Source of the DNA: Litorimonas cladophorae
GTDB taxonomy: Bacteria; Pseudomonadota; Alphaproteobacteria; Caulobacterales; Maricaulaceae
Length of the DNA stretch: 64,000 nucleotides
Assembly: GCF_014652455.1 (NCBI RefSeq)
Contig: NZ_BMYV01000001.1
Coordinates: 620,001-684,000 of the forward strand
Direction of reading: 5' to 3'
A program made the position numbers and the translations under genes. The notes beneath the pieces are model-generated. The model did not search any database. It was not told where the DNA came from and was given only the letters and a program-made list of their open reading frames with translations. Of this stretch, positions 26,177 through 35,447 are shown piece after piece; within the stretch, counting starts at the first letter, position 1, and every line of letters starts with the position of its first letter.

Positions 26177-28249
26177 ATGTGGGCCAGTCGTAAAGTCGCA
26201 ACACGCCAAAAAATTGGCTTAAAGAAGGCGATTTTCGTATTTGTCTGCACAGTTGCCGCATCTTCCGCGAGTTTTGCCGCCGCACCAACGCCTAGATTAA
26301 AGCCGACCCCGCCCGCGATGTCCGCATTTTTAAGCGAACCTGATGCAAAAATATTCAGGGCTGGCCTGAGCGCAGCCAAAGCCAATCGTTGGGCTGAGCT
26401 GGAGCGATCGATTCTGCGAACAAATGATCCAGTTGCGAAGGATACTTTGCGTTGGTTGCGCGCGACGCGAGATCGGAACGCCCCGATTGACACCTTGACC
26501 TATGTTCACAAAAATATGCCTGACTGGCCTCGGCTCACAACCGTAAGAGCGGAAACTGAGCGGCGAATGTTTGATGAGGATTGGACGACGCAAAAGGTTC
26601 TGAATTGGTTTGCGGGGACGGAACCTGTCTCAGGCGAAGGTCGCGCCGCCCTCGCCCGCGCATATTTCGCGACCGGTGATCAAGCCAATGCCGAAAAATA
26701 TCTGCGTTTAGCTTGGACGGAAAGCAAGCTTACGCGCGATCGTCAAAAAAAGATATTTGGACGCTACAGCAAAAGGCTAACGAAAACAGATCATGCCGCG
26801 CGGGCGGATCATCTCATTTGGTCCGGTACGGGTCATTTTGATAAAGCCCGCGCGCTTTTACCCCATATGAGCCGCACCGACCGACGACTGATGAATGCCC
26901 GAATGAAGCTTCGGCAAAATGGGTCTGGCATGGACGCGGCTTTGCGTTTGATCCCAGACGATAAATTGTCTGATCCTGGCCTTCTCTACGAACGCGCGCG
27001 CTGGCGGCGGAAGAGAAAAACGAAAGAATATGCGCTTCCGATCTATATGGCCGCCAGAACAGCGCCGGTGTCCGACATCGGTAAGTCTGCTATGTGGCGT
27101 GAGAAAAAGCTCATGGCCTATTGGGCCATCGCTGAAAACGACATGAAGGAGGCCTATCAGCTGACCCTCCATCATGGATTTGAACGCGGTACGGGATTCG
27201 CGGAAGCGGAGTTTTTGGGTGGCTGGCTCGCGCTCACGCAGATGCGGGAACCAAAGCGAGCATTACGGCATTTCACCCGTTTACGTGACGGCGTTGGCTC
27301 TCCCATTTCGCTTGCGCGCGCCCATTACTGGATCGGCCGCTCGCACGAGACTTTGCGGGACGGACAACAAGACATCCATTACCGCGCCGCCGCACAATAT
27401 CGAAACACCTATTACGGCATGCTCGCTGGACTGGAAGTTGACGGGGCGAGCCACGCGATCGCTCTTCCCCAGGAGTATATTTCGCCAGAAGACACGGCCT
27501 CATTCGCAGCGGATAACCGTGTACGCGCCCTGCACCTTCTTGGCGAAGCTGGCGAGCAGCGATATTTTTCTCAGATCGCTTTTCATCTAGACGACGAAGT
27601 CGACAGCTTGTCGAAACTTTCCCTGCTATCGAAACTCTCCGCTGATTACGGGTTTATGCGTCCGTCACTGCGCGCCGCAAAGCAAGCAGGACGGTTTCAA
27701 TCCATGTTGACTGAAAGCGGTTACCCGACCGTTTCAGCCATCGACTCCCTCTCGAAAACTGAATTTGAACACGCCTTTGTTTACGCAATAGCGCGGCAAG
27801 AAAGTGAATTTGCTACCAATGCCGTAAGTTCGGCGAGAGCTTATGGTATGATGCAAATGATCAATGCGACCGCCAAAGCGACAGCAAGAAAGCACAGGAT
27901 ACCCTACGATGTAAATCGCTTGGCGTCCGACGGCGATTATGCCGCAAAAATGGGCGCTCTCCATCTCAACGACCTGCTAGACCGCTGGGACGGCTCCTAT
28001 ATCCTCGCCGCTGTCAGCTATAACGCGGGACCTCATCGGGCAAAGCAATGGATCGAGAAATATGGCGATCCCCGTACCGGCGAAATTGACGCTATCGACT
28101 GGGTAGAAAAAATTCCATTTTCCGAAACGCGAAATTACGTCATGCGGGTTTTAGAAAATATGCAGGTCTATCGCGCCCGCTTAAACAATAACTATCACCC
28201 AAACCAGATAGAGCGCGACTTGAGAGTTGGTCAGCAGGCTTTTAATTAG
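26177..28249 (+). CDS. Soluble lytic murein transglycosylase (Slt70-like)
   Basis: The protein has 690 aa. A signal peptide (about 1-30, ending ASSASFAAA) targets it to the periplasm. A long helical superhelix domain follows. The C-terminal SLT domain has the catalytic Glu542 in ARQESEF and the conserved SARAYGMMQMI and SYNAGPHRAKQW. The enzyme cleaves glycan strands to make 1,6-anhydro-MurNAc products, which AnmK in this window can recycle. The ATG at 26177 has GGAAG at about 7-base spacing and is preferred over the ATG at 26171. The same frame is open further upstream into the dapA promoter region, which is not coding. Confidence 0.92.
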   Translation: MWASRKVATRQKIGLKKAIFVFVCTVAASSASFAAAPTPRLKPTPPAMSAFLSEPDAKIFRAGLSAAKANRWAELERSILRTNDPVAKDTLRWLRATRDRNAPIDTLTYVHKNMPDWPRLTTVRAETERRMFDEDWTTQKVLNWFAGTEPVSGEGRAALARAYFATGDQANAEKYLRLAWTESKLTRDRQKKIFGRYSKRLTKTDHAARADHLIWSGTGHFDKARALLPHMSRTDRRLMNARMKLRQNGSGMDAALRLIPDDKLSDPGLLYERARWRRKRKTKEYALPIYMAARTAPVSDIGKSAMWREKKLMAYWAIAENDMKEAYQLTLHHGFERGTGFAEAEFLGGWLALTQMREPKRALRHFTRLRDGVGSPISLARAHYWIGRSHETLRDGQQDIHYRAAAQYRNTYYGMLAGLEVDGASHAIALPQEYISPEDTASFAADNRVRALHLLGEAGEQRYFSQIAFHLDDEVDSLSKLSLLSKLSADYGFMRPSLRAAKQAGRFQSMLTESGYPTVSAIDSLSKTEFEHAFVYAIARQESEFATNAVSSARAYGMMQMINATAKATARKHRIPYDVNRLASDGDYAAKMGALHLNDLLDRWDGSYILAAVSYNAGPHRAKQWIEKYGDPRTGEIDAIDWVEKIPFSETRNYVMRVLENMQVYRARLNNNYHPNQIERDLRVGQQAFN

Positions 28250-28309
28250 AGACCCAGCGCACTGAGAATGGTCAAATATCGCACTTGACCTAAGCGCGCG
28301 TTCCGTATT

Positions 28310-28325
28310 TGTTCCACGTGGAACA
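28310..28325. other. parS centromere site (ParB-binding palindrome)
   Basis: TGTTCCACGTGGAACA is a perfect 16-bp palindrome. It agrees with the bacterial parS consensus TGTTNCACGTGNAACA at all fixed positions. It lies in the gap between the slt stop and the FAN1-type nuclease start. ParB nucleates here to organise origin segregation. parS sites cluster near the replication origin in most bacteria, so the window is probably origin-proximal. Confidence 0.85.
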
Positions 28326-28371
28326 GGGAGATCTACGTGCGGTTTAATCAGGCAAGAAAAAGTGCGGCGGC

Positions 28372-30570
28372 ATGTCGACTTTAGCGTCACAGGCTCATAT
28401 CCGCGCTGAGAGGCGACGATTTCGCCGCGCACAGAACGGACAAGCTTGGACCGTGCGTGACCTTCCGCAGTTTTACTACCACCGAAATTTTTCCGAAATC
28501 ATTGATGGAGTGGCTTCAGAGCTGCAGGAATTATTAGCTTCACGCGACACATCTTTCCTCAATGATTTTAAGTCCCTACCCTTCGCATCTCAATGCGCTT
28601 ATGTGCGCCTGGCGGGCCGCAAAGGACGAGTCTTTCACGTCGACAAATTCAAATATGACGAGATTGAAGACCTGCCCGCGCAATATGATCTGCTGACAGA
28701 ATCCGGATTTACCTCGCGTGTGACGCCGGGGGATTTCCGCGACTATCTTTCCAGTCTCTCAAAGCCTGATTTGGTTGGCGTACTTTCAGACCATGCTTGC
28801 CCAACTCTATATAAGAAATCATGGAAGAAAGACGTACTCGTAGAGATCGCCTATGAAGCCATCGCGTTTGATGAGCTATCCATACCAGACACCGTCATTG
28901 TTCAGGGACGGTTAGACGCTTTGAACTACCTACTTTACCTGTTTTCAGGTCGGATTGACGAGAGTCTCCAAAATCTCACGCTTCGCGATCTTGGCTTAGT
29001 CAAAATGCAAAAATCTGAGCAGCATTTTGGTACGCGCTTCGGTTCTTTAAGGGCCGCAAAGACCGCATGGTTCTATGCCAGCGGTTTGCAAAACTTTCGT
29101 CGTGAGGAACACGCAGAGGTTCAACGCCTGATGGCAAGTATCGAAACATGGCCTGAACCATTATGTGCGCAAAGCACAGGAGATCGCGACAAGCTTGTTC
29201 AGAGTATTGGCGGTCTATTGGAGCGCAAAGGCCAACTCGAAGCCGCCTTACGCTGCTATGATCAATCCGATGCACCCCGATGCAACGAGCGCGTTGTACG
29301 TCTAAAGTATAAGTTGGGCGAAAAAGACTGGGTGCAAACCCGTCTGGAGGCCATGATTGAGAATCCAACGTCCGACGACGAACATGCCTTTGCTCGGGAT
29401 TTTTACGCGCGGAAATATAAGAAGAAACGCACGTCGATCATCACGGACATATTGCGGGATTCCGAAGTATTGGAATTGGACGAAGCTTTTCGCAACCAAC
29501 CCGAACGCGCAGCAGCAGAACATTATAGAGCCAAAGGGCTCACATGTTTTCGCGCCGAGAACACGCCTTGGAAAAACCTGTTCGGTCTTTTGTTTTGGGA
29601 CGAGCTTTTCCCAGATACCGTGTCCCGCAGAACGCCAATGGCATTAAAGTCGGGAGACTTTTACGCTGATAATCAAGCCGCGATTGAGGCGAAATTGCGC
29701 GACCTGGACACGCCCCACCTCATACTGATCAAACTTCTCAAAACATTGACCGCCCATTATGGCGAACCGCAATCCATCGTGAAGTGGAGGTCGAAATCCT
29801 TGGATCGTATTCAGGCCCTCGTTGAAAACTCTCCTAAAGGTTCAGCGGCCTATATGCTTCGGCTTATGGCGCAGGAGTGGACAAGAACCAAAGACGGTTT
29901 CCCGGACCTCCTCGTCATACAGGATGGCACATGTCGACTTGTCGAAATCAAAGCCACAGGTGATGTGATACGCCGCAATCAGCTCACCCGCCTGCGCCAA
30001 CTCCGTGCAGCCGGATACCGCGCAGACATACTTCGAGTGGAATGGACCATCGATCCCGATCAAACCTATGTCGTCGTTGACGTCGAAACCACGGGCGGAC
30101 GTCCAGGTCTGCACCGCGTCACAGAAATCGGTGCCGTAAAGGTAAAGGGCGGGAAAGTTATCGATGAATGGTCCTCTTTAATAAACCCACAGCGCTCTAT
30201 CCCACCCAATATTACCCGCATCACAGGCATCACACATGAGATGGTCGCGGATGCCCCCATTTTTGCTGAAGTGGCAGAGAGCTTTGCGAAATTTATGGGC
30301 GACGCCATTTTCGCCGCTCATAATGTGAATTTTGACTACGGGTTTATCAGTGCAGAATTCCAAATGATCGACCAAAAATTCCGACATCCAAAAATCTGCA
30401 CCTGCGCATCCATGCGGAAATTATATCCGGGTTATCCGTCCTATTCCCTGAAAAATTTATGCCGCGAATTTCATATTGATTTGAAGAGCCACCATCGCGC
30501 GCTGTGTGATGCCAAAGCCGCCGCAGAACTTCTGTTTCTCGTGAATGAAAGACGCATTGAAGACGCTTAA
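28372..30570 (+). CDS. FAN1-type VRR-NUC nuclease fused to DnaQ-type 3'-5' exonuclease
   Basis: This 732-aa protein has two nuclease modules. Residues 1-560 look like bacterial FAN1: an N-terminal domain, a TPR-like helical middle, then the VRR-NUC region. That region has AAEHYRAKGLTCFRAENTPW (Glu383), LFGLLFWDELF, and the PD-(D/E)XK core GFPDLLV (Asp512) with LVEIKAT (Glu525, Lys527). FAN1 resolves interstrand crosslinks and 5' flaps. Residues about 565-728 form a DEDDh exonuclease with Asp570 and Glu572 in VVVDVETTGG, Asp655 in HNVNFDYGF, and His708 and Asp713 in HHRALCDAKAA. Both active sites appear complete. No stop or frameshift separates them. It follows parS. Confidence 0.88.
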   Translation: MSTLASQAHIRAERRRFRRAQNGQAWTVRDLPQFYYHRNFSEIIDGVASELQELLASRDTSFLNDFKSLPFASQCAYVRLAGRKGRVFHVDKFKYDEIEDLPAQYDLLTESGFTSRVTPGDFRDYLSSLSKPDLVGVLSDHACPTLYKKSWKKDVLVEIAYEAIAFDELSIPDTVIVQGRLDALNYLLYLFSGRIDESLQNLTLRDLGLVKMQKSEQHFGTRFGSLRAAKTAWFYASGLQNFRREEHAEVQRLMASIETWPEPLCAQSTGDRDKLVQSIGGLLERKGQLEAALRCYDQSDAPRCNERVVRLKYKLGEKDWVQTRLEAMIENPTSDDEHAFARDFYARKYKKKRTSIITDILRDSEVLELDEAFRNQPERAAAEHYRAKGLTCFRAENTPWKNLFGLLFWDELFPDTVSRRTPMALKSGDFYADNQAAIEAKLRDLDTPHLILIKLLKTLTAHYGEPQSIVKWRSKSLDRIQALVENSPKGSAAYMLRLMAQEWTRTKDGFPDLLVIQDGTCRLVEIKATGDVIRRNQLTRLRQLRAAGYRADILRVEWTIDPDQTYVVVDVETTGGRPGLHRVTEIGAVKVKGGKVIDEWSSLINPQRSIPPNITRITGITHEMVADAPIFAEVAESFAKFMGDAIFAAHNVNFDYGFISAEFQMIDQKFRHPKICTCASMRKLYPGYPSYSLKNLCREFHIDLKSHHRALCDAKAAAELLFLVNERRIEDA

Positions 30571-30651
30571 ATGCCTTAGACGCAAGAGGAGGCTTTTACC
30601 GCGCTGTTGCCTGTGCCAAACAGTGTCCGACTCTCAATTTAGGACGATAAT

Positions 30652-31566
30652 TTGGCAATTCCTCTCTCAGTTACGGACACGCCGACGGCCATCCAAACCA
30701 TGCGAGGTTTGATCGAAAACCGTCTGTCGAGCCTTGTGCCGTCTGAAACCACTTGGCCCGCCCGTCTCCACGAAGCCCAACGTCACGCTTTGCTGTCTCC
30801 CGGAAAGCGATTTCGACCGCTGCTCTGCGTTTTTATCGCCCAAGGCGGTGGGATAAGAGCCGGTGCCGAATTGGACGCAGCCATTTCAACGGGGTGCGTG
30901 GCTGAAATGGTGCATGCCGCATCCCTGATTTTGGACGACTTGCCCTGTATGGATGATGCCGATTTGCGTCGGAACCAACCCACGACACATATCGCCTTTG
31001 ACGAAAGCACAGCCATTTTATCGGCCACGGCGCTGCTAAATTGCGCTTTTGGTGTGTTGTCGCGCTTGGACCAAGTCCCCGCGCAACGCCGTATCGAAAT
31101 GATCGATTTGTTGTCCTATGCGGTTGGGTCAAAGGGACTGATTGCGGGACAAATGGCCGATCTCGCCAATGTCGATCAAGGCGCAACCATCGCGGAAATT
31201 GAGCGGCTCAACACGCTCAAAACAGGCGCGCTATTCGATTTCAGTGTTGAAGCTGCGGCGATATTGGCTGGCATGCGAGCCTCCCAACGCGCCGCATTGA
31301 AAGATTTTTCCTACCATTTGGGATTAGCTTTCCAATTACTGGATGATGTCAAAGACGTCGTCATGAGCGATGCTGAAGCCGAAAAATCAGTCAATCGTGA
31401 CATCGGCAAAGCGACGATATTAGCGCTGGCAGGGTCAGAGGCTTCAAAACGGAAGCTACAAGATTATCTTGATCACGCCTCTGCCGCCCTTCAACGGGCA
31501 GAGCTCTCAAATCTCGACATGCTCACCGCCATCATGGATCATCAGTTTGCCTTTCTCCGCACCTGA
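30652..31566 (+). CDS. crtE: Geranylgeranyl diphosphate synthase, CrtE-like
   Basis: This 304-aa polyprenyl synthase has first Asp-rich motif DDLPCMDD (95-102) and second motif DDVKD near 232. The residue five before the first motif is Ala90 (HAASLILDD), as in CrtE of carotenoid clusters, whereas farnesyl synthases usually have an aromatic there. That and its place in an operon with crtW and crtZ favour a C20 product for carotenoids. IspA remains possible. The start is TTG at 30652 with AGGA at 7-base spacing. The next gene begins before its stop. Confidence 0.85.
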   Translation: MAIPLSVTDTPTAIQTMRGLIENRLSSLVPSETTWPARLHEAQRHALLSPGKRFRPLLCVFIAQGGGIRAGAELDAAISTGCVAEMVHAASLILDDLPCMDDADLRRNQPTTHIAFDESTAILSATALLNCAFGVLSRLDQVPAQRRIEMIDLLSYAVGSKGLIAGQMADLANVDQGATIAEIERLNTLKTGALFDFSVEAAAILAGMRASQRAALKDFSYHLGLAFQLLDDVKDVVMSDAEAEKSVNRDIGKATILALAGSEASKRKLQDYLDHASAALQRAELSNLDMLTAIMDHQFAFLRT

Positions 31567-32506
31567 TACAGCCACGCGTGAACTGATATTGAGCGCCACG
31601 GATGTGACCGTGGCCTATGGTCAACACAAAGCGTTGGACGGTTTGAATTTAGAAATTCGAGAAGGTGAACTTGTCGGAATCATTGGGCCAAATGGCGCGG
31701 GTAAAACGAGTTTTATCAGAGCGTTGTGCGGACGAACACGCGTGACGGGTGACCTTAACGTCGCCGGCACAGACCTCCGCCGCAGTACCGATCGTCGGCG
31801 TCATATTGCCCTCGTTCCGCAAGATATAGGTTTATATCCTCACCTCACGGCTCGCGAAAACCTAACCGTCATTGGTCGGCTTTTGGGGTTAAAAGATAGA
31901 GCCGCTATCAACCAAGCCTTAGAGACAGTTGAGATGTCCCAGCATGCCAAGACACGAGTTTCAGAAATGTCAGGCGGCATGAAACGGCGCATTAATGTCG
32001 CCGCGGCCATCATGACAGGGCCAAAACTCGTCATTTTCGATGAACCGACCGCTGGCGTGGATGCCCCTGCCAGAGATACAGTTCACCGCTTAGCTCGCGC
32101 CTTGGCCGATCAGGGAAAAGCGGTCATTTTGATCACCCACGAATTAGAACAAGCCGAGGCCCTTTGTGATAAAATTCTAGTGCTGTGCAAAGGCAAACGA
32201 CTGGCATTCGAACCGCCTGCCCGCCTCCTAGAGCGAAGCTTCGAGAACCAGCGAGAAGTTATGGTGAGATATGCCACACCTCCCGAGCCTGAAGTTTTGA
32301 ATGCCATGCAACCATTCGCTTTTACGCCCGGCGAAATGCCCACGATTTGGGTTGCTATGACCAATGCGAATGAAGTGAGTTTCGTTTCGGCGTTTTTAAC
32401 CGCGCTAAAAGGCGAAAATGATCTTGTGCGTGAAATCAGCGTCCGTCGCCCAGGGCTAACGGCCCTGATGCATAGGGTCGAAAAAACGGGTCAGATCGCA
32501 GCATGA
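31547..32506 (+). CDS. ABC-2 type transporter, ATP-binding subunit
   Basis: The protein has about 319 aa. Walker A is GPNGAGKT, the signature is MSGGMKRR, and Walker B is LVIFDEPTAGVD with an H-loop in LITHELEQAEA, all typical of CcmA/NatA-like exporter ATPases. There is no good ATG. I chose the TTG at 31547, inside the crtE end; a TTG at 31589 or a longer ATG reading from 31469 are alternatives. It overlaps the permease gene by four bases. The substrate is unknown; the location inside a carotenoid operon suggests a pigment or membrane-lipid role. Confidence 0.88.
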   Translation: MPFSAPDTATRELILSATDVTVAYGQHKALDGLNLEIREGELVGIIGPNGAGKTSFIRALCGRTRVTGDLNVAGTDLRRSTDRRRHIALVPQDIGLYPHLTARENLTVIGRLLGLKDRAAINQALETVEMSQHAKTRVSEMSGGMKRRINVAAAIMTGPKLVIFDEPTAGVDAPARDTVHRLARALADQGKAVILITHELEQAEALCDKILVLCKGKRLAFEPPARLLERSFENQREVMVRYATPPEPEVLNAMQPFAFTPGEMPTIWVAMTNANEVSFVSAFLTALKGENDLVREISVRRPGLTALMHRVEKTGQIAA

Positions 32507-33597
32507 TCGGCGCCGTCTTTCGGATTATGTGGCTGCGTCTGTGGCGCGACAAGGGCGCTTTAGTCTTAGCTTTTGTTCTGCCTGGATTTATCTTCGCCGT
32601 TTTCGCGGCCATTTTTTCAAATGCCTCAGGCGGCAGTCTTGATCTTCGTGTTGCGCTGGGAAGTATCTCAGATGCGCCCGCCGCTGTTTCCTTTACGCAG
32701 CAATTGTCGGAAAGCGACGTGATCTCAATGACTTATGATGAAACGTGGAGCGCAGCGGACGTGATAGAGCGTGTCCGACTCGGTCAAGATGATGTAGGCG
32801 TGATTGTCACGGGTGACTTTTCCGATGCCTCTTCCCCCTCCATTCAAATCATTGAGGACCCAAGCCGGACCGTCGCTGCAACAGTTTTAAAGGGCCAAAT
32901 CAGGCAAATGCTGGCCACCACCTCTGGGGTCAAAAGCACGGCATTATTCAATACCAAATCGGCGTTGGGGGCCGACGCGTCCACGACAATGGAAGACCCG
33001 TCGGTCACTTATTATATTGGCGCAACGGCGATTTTGTTTCTGCTGTTCTCGGCTATGCAGGGCGCAGCCATTTCGATTGACGAACGCCGCAACGGAATCA
33101 GTGACCGACTGATGGTCGGCCCGATGGGCGCCATGGGCATACTAACGGGTAAATTCGTCTTTCTGACTTGGATCGGGTTTCTACAAGCCGCGATCATCTG
33201 CGTGGTTGCTCAGGTTTTCTTTGAAGTCCCGATTTTAGAGCATCTCGGCGCAGTTACGCTGGCTTGTTTAGGGACCGCGACGCTGGCGTCCGGGTTTGCG
33301 CTTCTGATTGCGTCTTTCTGCAATACGCAGGCGCAAATGCATACCGTCAGCACCTTTGCCGTGCTGCTCTTATCTGCCGTGGGCGGTTCAATGGTGCCGC
33401 GGTTTATGATGCCCGCTTGGCTGCAACAAATGGGGGTAGCGACGCCAAATTATTGGGCTATCGAAGCCTTCTATGGCGTTTTGGCACGGGGACAGTCTGT
33501 TTTTGACCTGTTAGGGGTTTGGGGAATATTGTTCGGCGGAGGTCTTCTCTGCCTCGCACTCGCTGCGTTGATGTCGCACAAATTAATGAGGGTCTAA
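32503..33597 (+). CDS. ABC-2 type transporter, permease subunit
   Basis: The protein has 364 aa. The first transmembrane helix is near residues 20-40, followed by a large extracytoplasmic loop of about 130 residues and then five or so C-terminal helices (about 165-360). The segment DERRNGISDRLMVGPMG matches the YhgE/ABC-2 permease pattern. It starts within the ATPase stop codon (ATGA) and its own stop is directly followed by the crtW GTG, so all four genes are translated as one unit. Confidence 0.88.
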   Translation: MIGAVFRIMWLRLWRDKGALVLAFVLPGFIFAVFAAIFSNASGGSLDLRVALGSISDAPAAVSFTQQLSESDVISMTYDETWSAADVIERVRLGQDDVGVIVTGDFSDASSPSIQIIEDPSRTVAATVLKGQIRQMLATTSGVKSTALFNTKSALGADASTTMEDPSVTYYIGATAILFLLFSAMQGAAISIDERRNGISDRLMVGPMGAMGILTGKFVFLTWIGFLQAAIICVVAQVFFEVPILEHLGAVTLACLGTATLASGFALLIASFCNTQAQMHTVSTFAVLLLSAVGGSMVPRFMMPAWLQQMGVATPNYWAIEAFYGVLARGQSVFDLLGVWGILFGGGLLCLALAALMSHKLMRV

Positions 33598-34323
33598 GTG
33601 CAAACCGCCGTATCTCAGCAGACGAAACAGAACAGGGGCTTAATCTACGCCGCCCTGATCGTCGGCGGGTGGGCGATTGTTCATACCTACAGCGTGTTTT
33701 TCCACGCTTTATCCGCGCCCCTTTGGCAAACTCTCGGCCTGATCGCTCTGCAATGCTGGCTGTATACAGGCATGTTTATCGTCGCCCATGACACGATGCA
33801 TGGTTCACTCATGCCGGGTCGCGAGAAATTGAATGCGGCCATCGGCACCGCTATCTTATTTGTTTATGCTGGTTTCGACTGGAAAGCGATGCGCACAGCC
33901 CATCATGCGCATCATCAATTTTCTGGGACGGAGAAAGACCCAGATTTCAATGCCACTAATCCGAACGCATTTTGGCCGTGGTACACCAAGTTCTTTCTGA
34001 CCTATTTTGGATGGCGACAGCTTCTTATCCTCGTCGGATTTACAGTGGCTTATATTTTGATCGGGGCAAGTTATGCGAACACCATTATCATGTGGGCCGT
34101 CCCTGCGATCCTGTCATCTGTGCAGCTATTCTATTTCGGGACCTATTTAACGCATCGACAGTCCGACGCCTTCCCGGACCATCACAACGCCCGCACGAAC
34201 AATTTCACTCGTCTGGCCTCGCTTATAAGTTGCTTCCATTTTGGCTATCATCACGAACATCATTTGTTCCCACATGAGCCTTGGTGGCGATTACCTGCGC
34301 GAAAACAAGAAGCTGGCGGATGA
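33598..34323 (+). CDS. crtW: Beta-carotene ketolase CrtW
   Basis: CrtW adds 4-keto groups to beta-ionone rings. The 241-aa membrane protein has all the di-iron histidine boxes: HDTMH (64-68), HHAHH (102-106) and HHEHH (218-222), the last in FHFGYHHEHHLFPHEPWWRLP. DPDFNATNP is also typical. The start is GTG at 33598, directly after the permease stop, with GAGGG at 5-base spacing. With crtZ it should give astaxanthin-type products from beta-carotene. Confidence 0.95.
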   Translation: MQTAVSQQTKQNRGLIYAALIVGGWAIVHTYSVFFHALSAPLWQTLGLIALQCWLYTGMFIVAHDTMHGSLMPGREKLNAAIGTAILFVYAGFDWKAMRTAHHAHHQFSGTEKDPDFNATNPNAFWPWYTKFFLTYFGWRQLLILVGFTVAYILIGASYANTIIMWAVPAILSSVQLFYFGTYLTHRQSDAFPDHHNARTNNFTRLASLISCFHFGYHHEHHLFPHEPWWRLPARKQEAGG

Positions 34324-34823
34324 GTATCTTGTTGAATTTGGGGATCGTTCTGGCGGCCGTAATCGGCATGGAAATCTTCGCATGGGCTATCCACAAATAT
34401 GTCATGCATGGAATAGGATGGGGCTGGCATGAAAGCCACCACACGGAAACGGACGGCCTGTTTGAAAAGAATGATCTCTATGCTGTCGTGTTCAGCTGCA
34501 TCGCAGCGGCTTGTTTTATCATCGGGTCGATGGGGCATAGCTGGCTTTGGTATGTTGGACTTGGCCTGACACTTTACGGCGTTCTTTATGCTGTGGTGCA
34601 TGATGGCTTAGTCCATCGGCGCCTGCCATTTCCGCGCAAAGCCAGAGGTCGCTACATGAAACGCCTCGTGCAAGCTCACCGTCTCCACCATGCCGCCCAC
34701 ACAAAAGACGGTTGCGTCAGCTTTGGTTTCATCTGGGCGCAGGATGTGCGGAAGCTAAAAGCGGAATTGAAACAGAATCTGTCGCGCCAAGGCCGATCCC
34801 ATCAAACTGATATCGCGGAGTAA
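34320..34823 (+). CDS. crtZ: Beta-carotene 3-hydroxylase CrtZ
   Basis: CrtZ hydroxylates the C3 positions of beta-ionone rings. The 167-aa membrane protein has the four histidine motifs HKYVMH (25-30), HESHH (37-41), HDGLVH and HRLHHAAH. The ATG at 34320 overlaps the crtW stop (ATGA). The genes crtB, crtI and crtY, which would supply beta-carotene, are not in the window. Confidence 0.95.
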   Translation: MSILLNLGIVLAAVIGMEIFAWAIHKYVMHGIGWGWHESHHTETDGLFEKNDLYAVVFSCIAAACFIIGSMGHSWLWYVGLGLTLYGVLYAVVHDGLVHRRLPFPRKARGRYMKRLVQAHRLHHAAHTKDGCVSFGFIWAQDVRKLKAELKQNLSRQGRSHQTDIAE

Positions 34824-34828
34824 TTCAC

Positions 34829-35416
34829 GTGGCACAGGGGTTTGGACCTGATGATCTGATCGACTGTTATCGGCGCGGTGTTTTCCCTATGTCAGATAAT
34901 CGTGAAGACGATTTCTTCTATCTTGTTGAACCGAAACTCCGCGGGGTTTTGCCTCTGGACGCCTTTCACGTCTCACGCTCGATGCAGAAGTTCCTGCGCA
35001 AGACGCCTTTGAAAGTGACCGTCAACACGGACTTTCAATCGGTCATCCAAGCCTGCGCGCTCGAGCGGGACAATACGTGGATCAGTCTGGGCATCGAGGG
35101 CCTCTACACATTGTTACATTGGCGGGGCGAAGCACATAGTGTGGAGGTTTGGGAAGACGACGTCCTAGTGGGCGGCCTATATGGCGTGACCCAAGGCGGG
35201 GCCTTTTTCGGCGAGAGCATGTTTTCACGCCGAAGCAATGCGTCTAAACTTGCCCTCATTCATTTAGTTGAGCGGCTGAAAGAAAGGGGGTTCGTTCTGC
35301 TCGACACCCAATTTCTCACCGCGCATTTAGCCTCGCTTGGCGCCATTGAAATTTCTCAAGCCGAATATCTCGAAAAATTAAAGCTCGCGCTCGAAATTGA
35401 GGCCTGTTTCGATTGA
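34829..35416 (+). CDS. aat: Leucyl/phenylalanyl-tRNA-protein transferase
   Basis: Aat adds Leu or Phe to the N-terminus of proteins beginning with Arg or Lys, marking them for ClpS/ClpAP. The 195-aa protein has RRGVFPMSD, VEPKLRGVLPLDAFHVSRSM and GGLYGVTQGGAFFGESMFSRRSNASK, all diagnostic. Length is at the short end, as usual for alphaproteobacteria. The start is GTG, five bases after crtZ, so it is probably co-transcribed with the carotenoid genes without an obvious functional link. Confidence 0.95.
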   Translation: MAQGFGPDDLIDCYRRGVFPMSDNREDDFFYLVEPKLRGVLPLDAFHVSRSMQKFLRKTPLKVTVNTDFQSVIQACALERDNTWISLGIEGLYTLLHWRGEAHSVEVWEDDVLVGGLYGVTQGGAFFGESMFSRRSNASKLALIHLVERLKERGFVLLDTQFLTAHLASLGAIEISQAEYLEKLKLALEIEACFD

Positions 35417-35447
35417 CGTCTGCAGCGGGATTGCACAATACAGTCCC

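Noticed and set aside
31469-31546. ATG at 31469 as start of the ABC ATPase
   Set aside because: It would overlap crtE by 98 bases and add residues with no match to the ATPase family; a later TTG is more likely.
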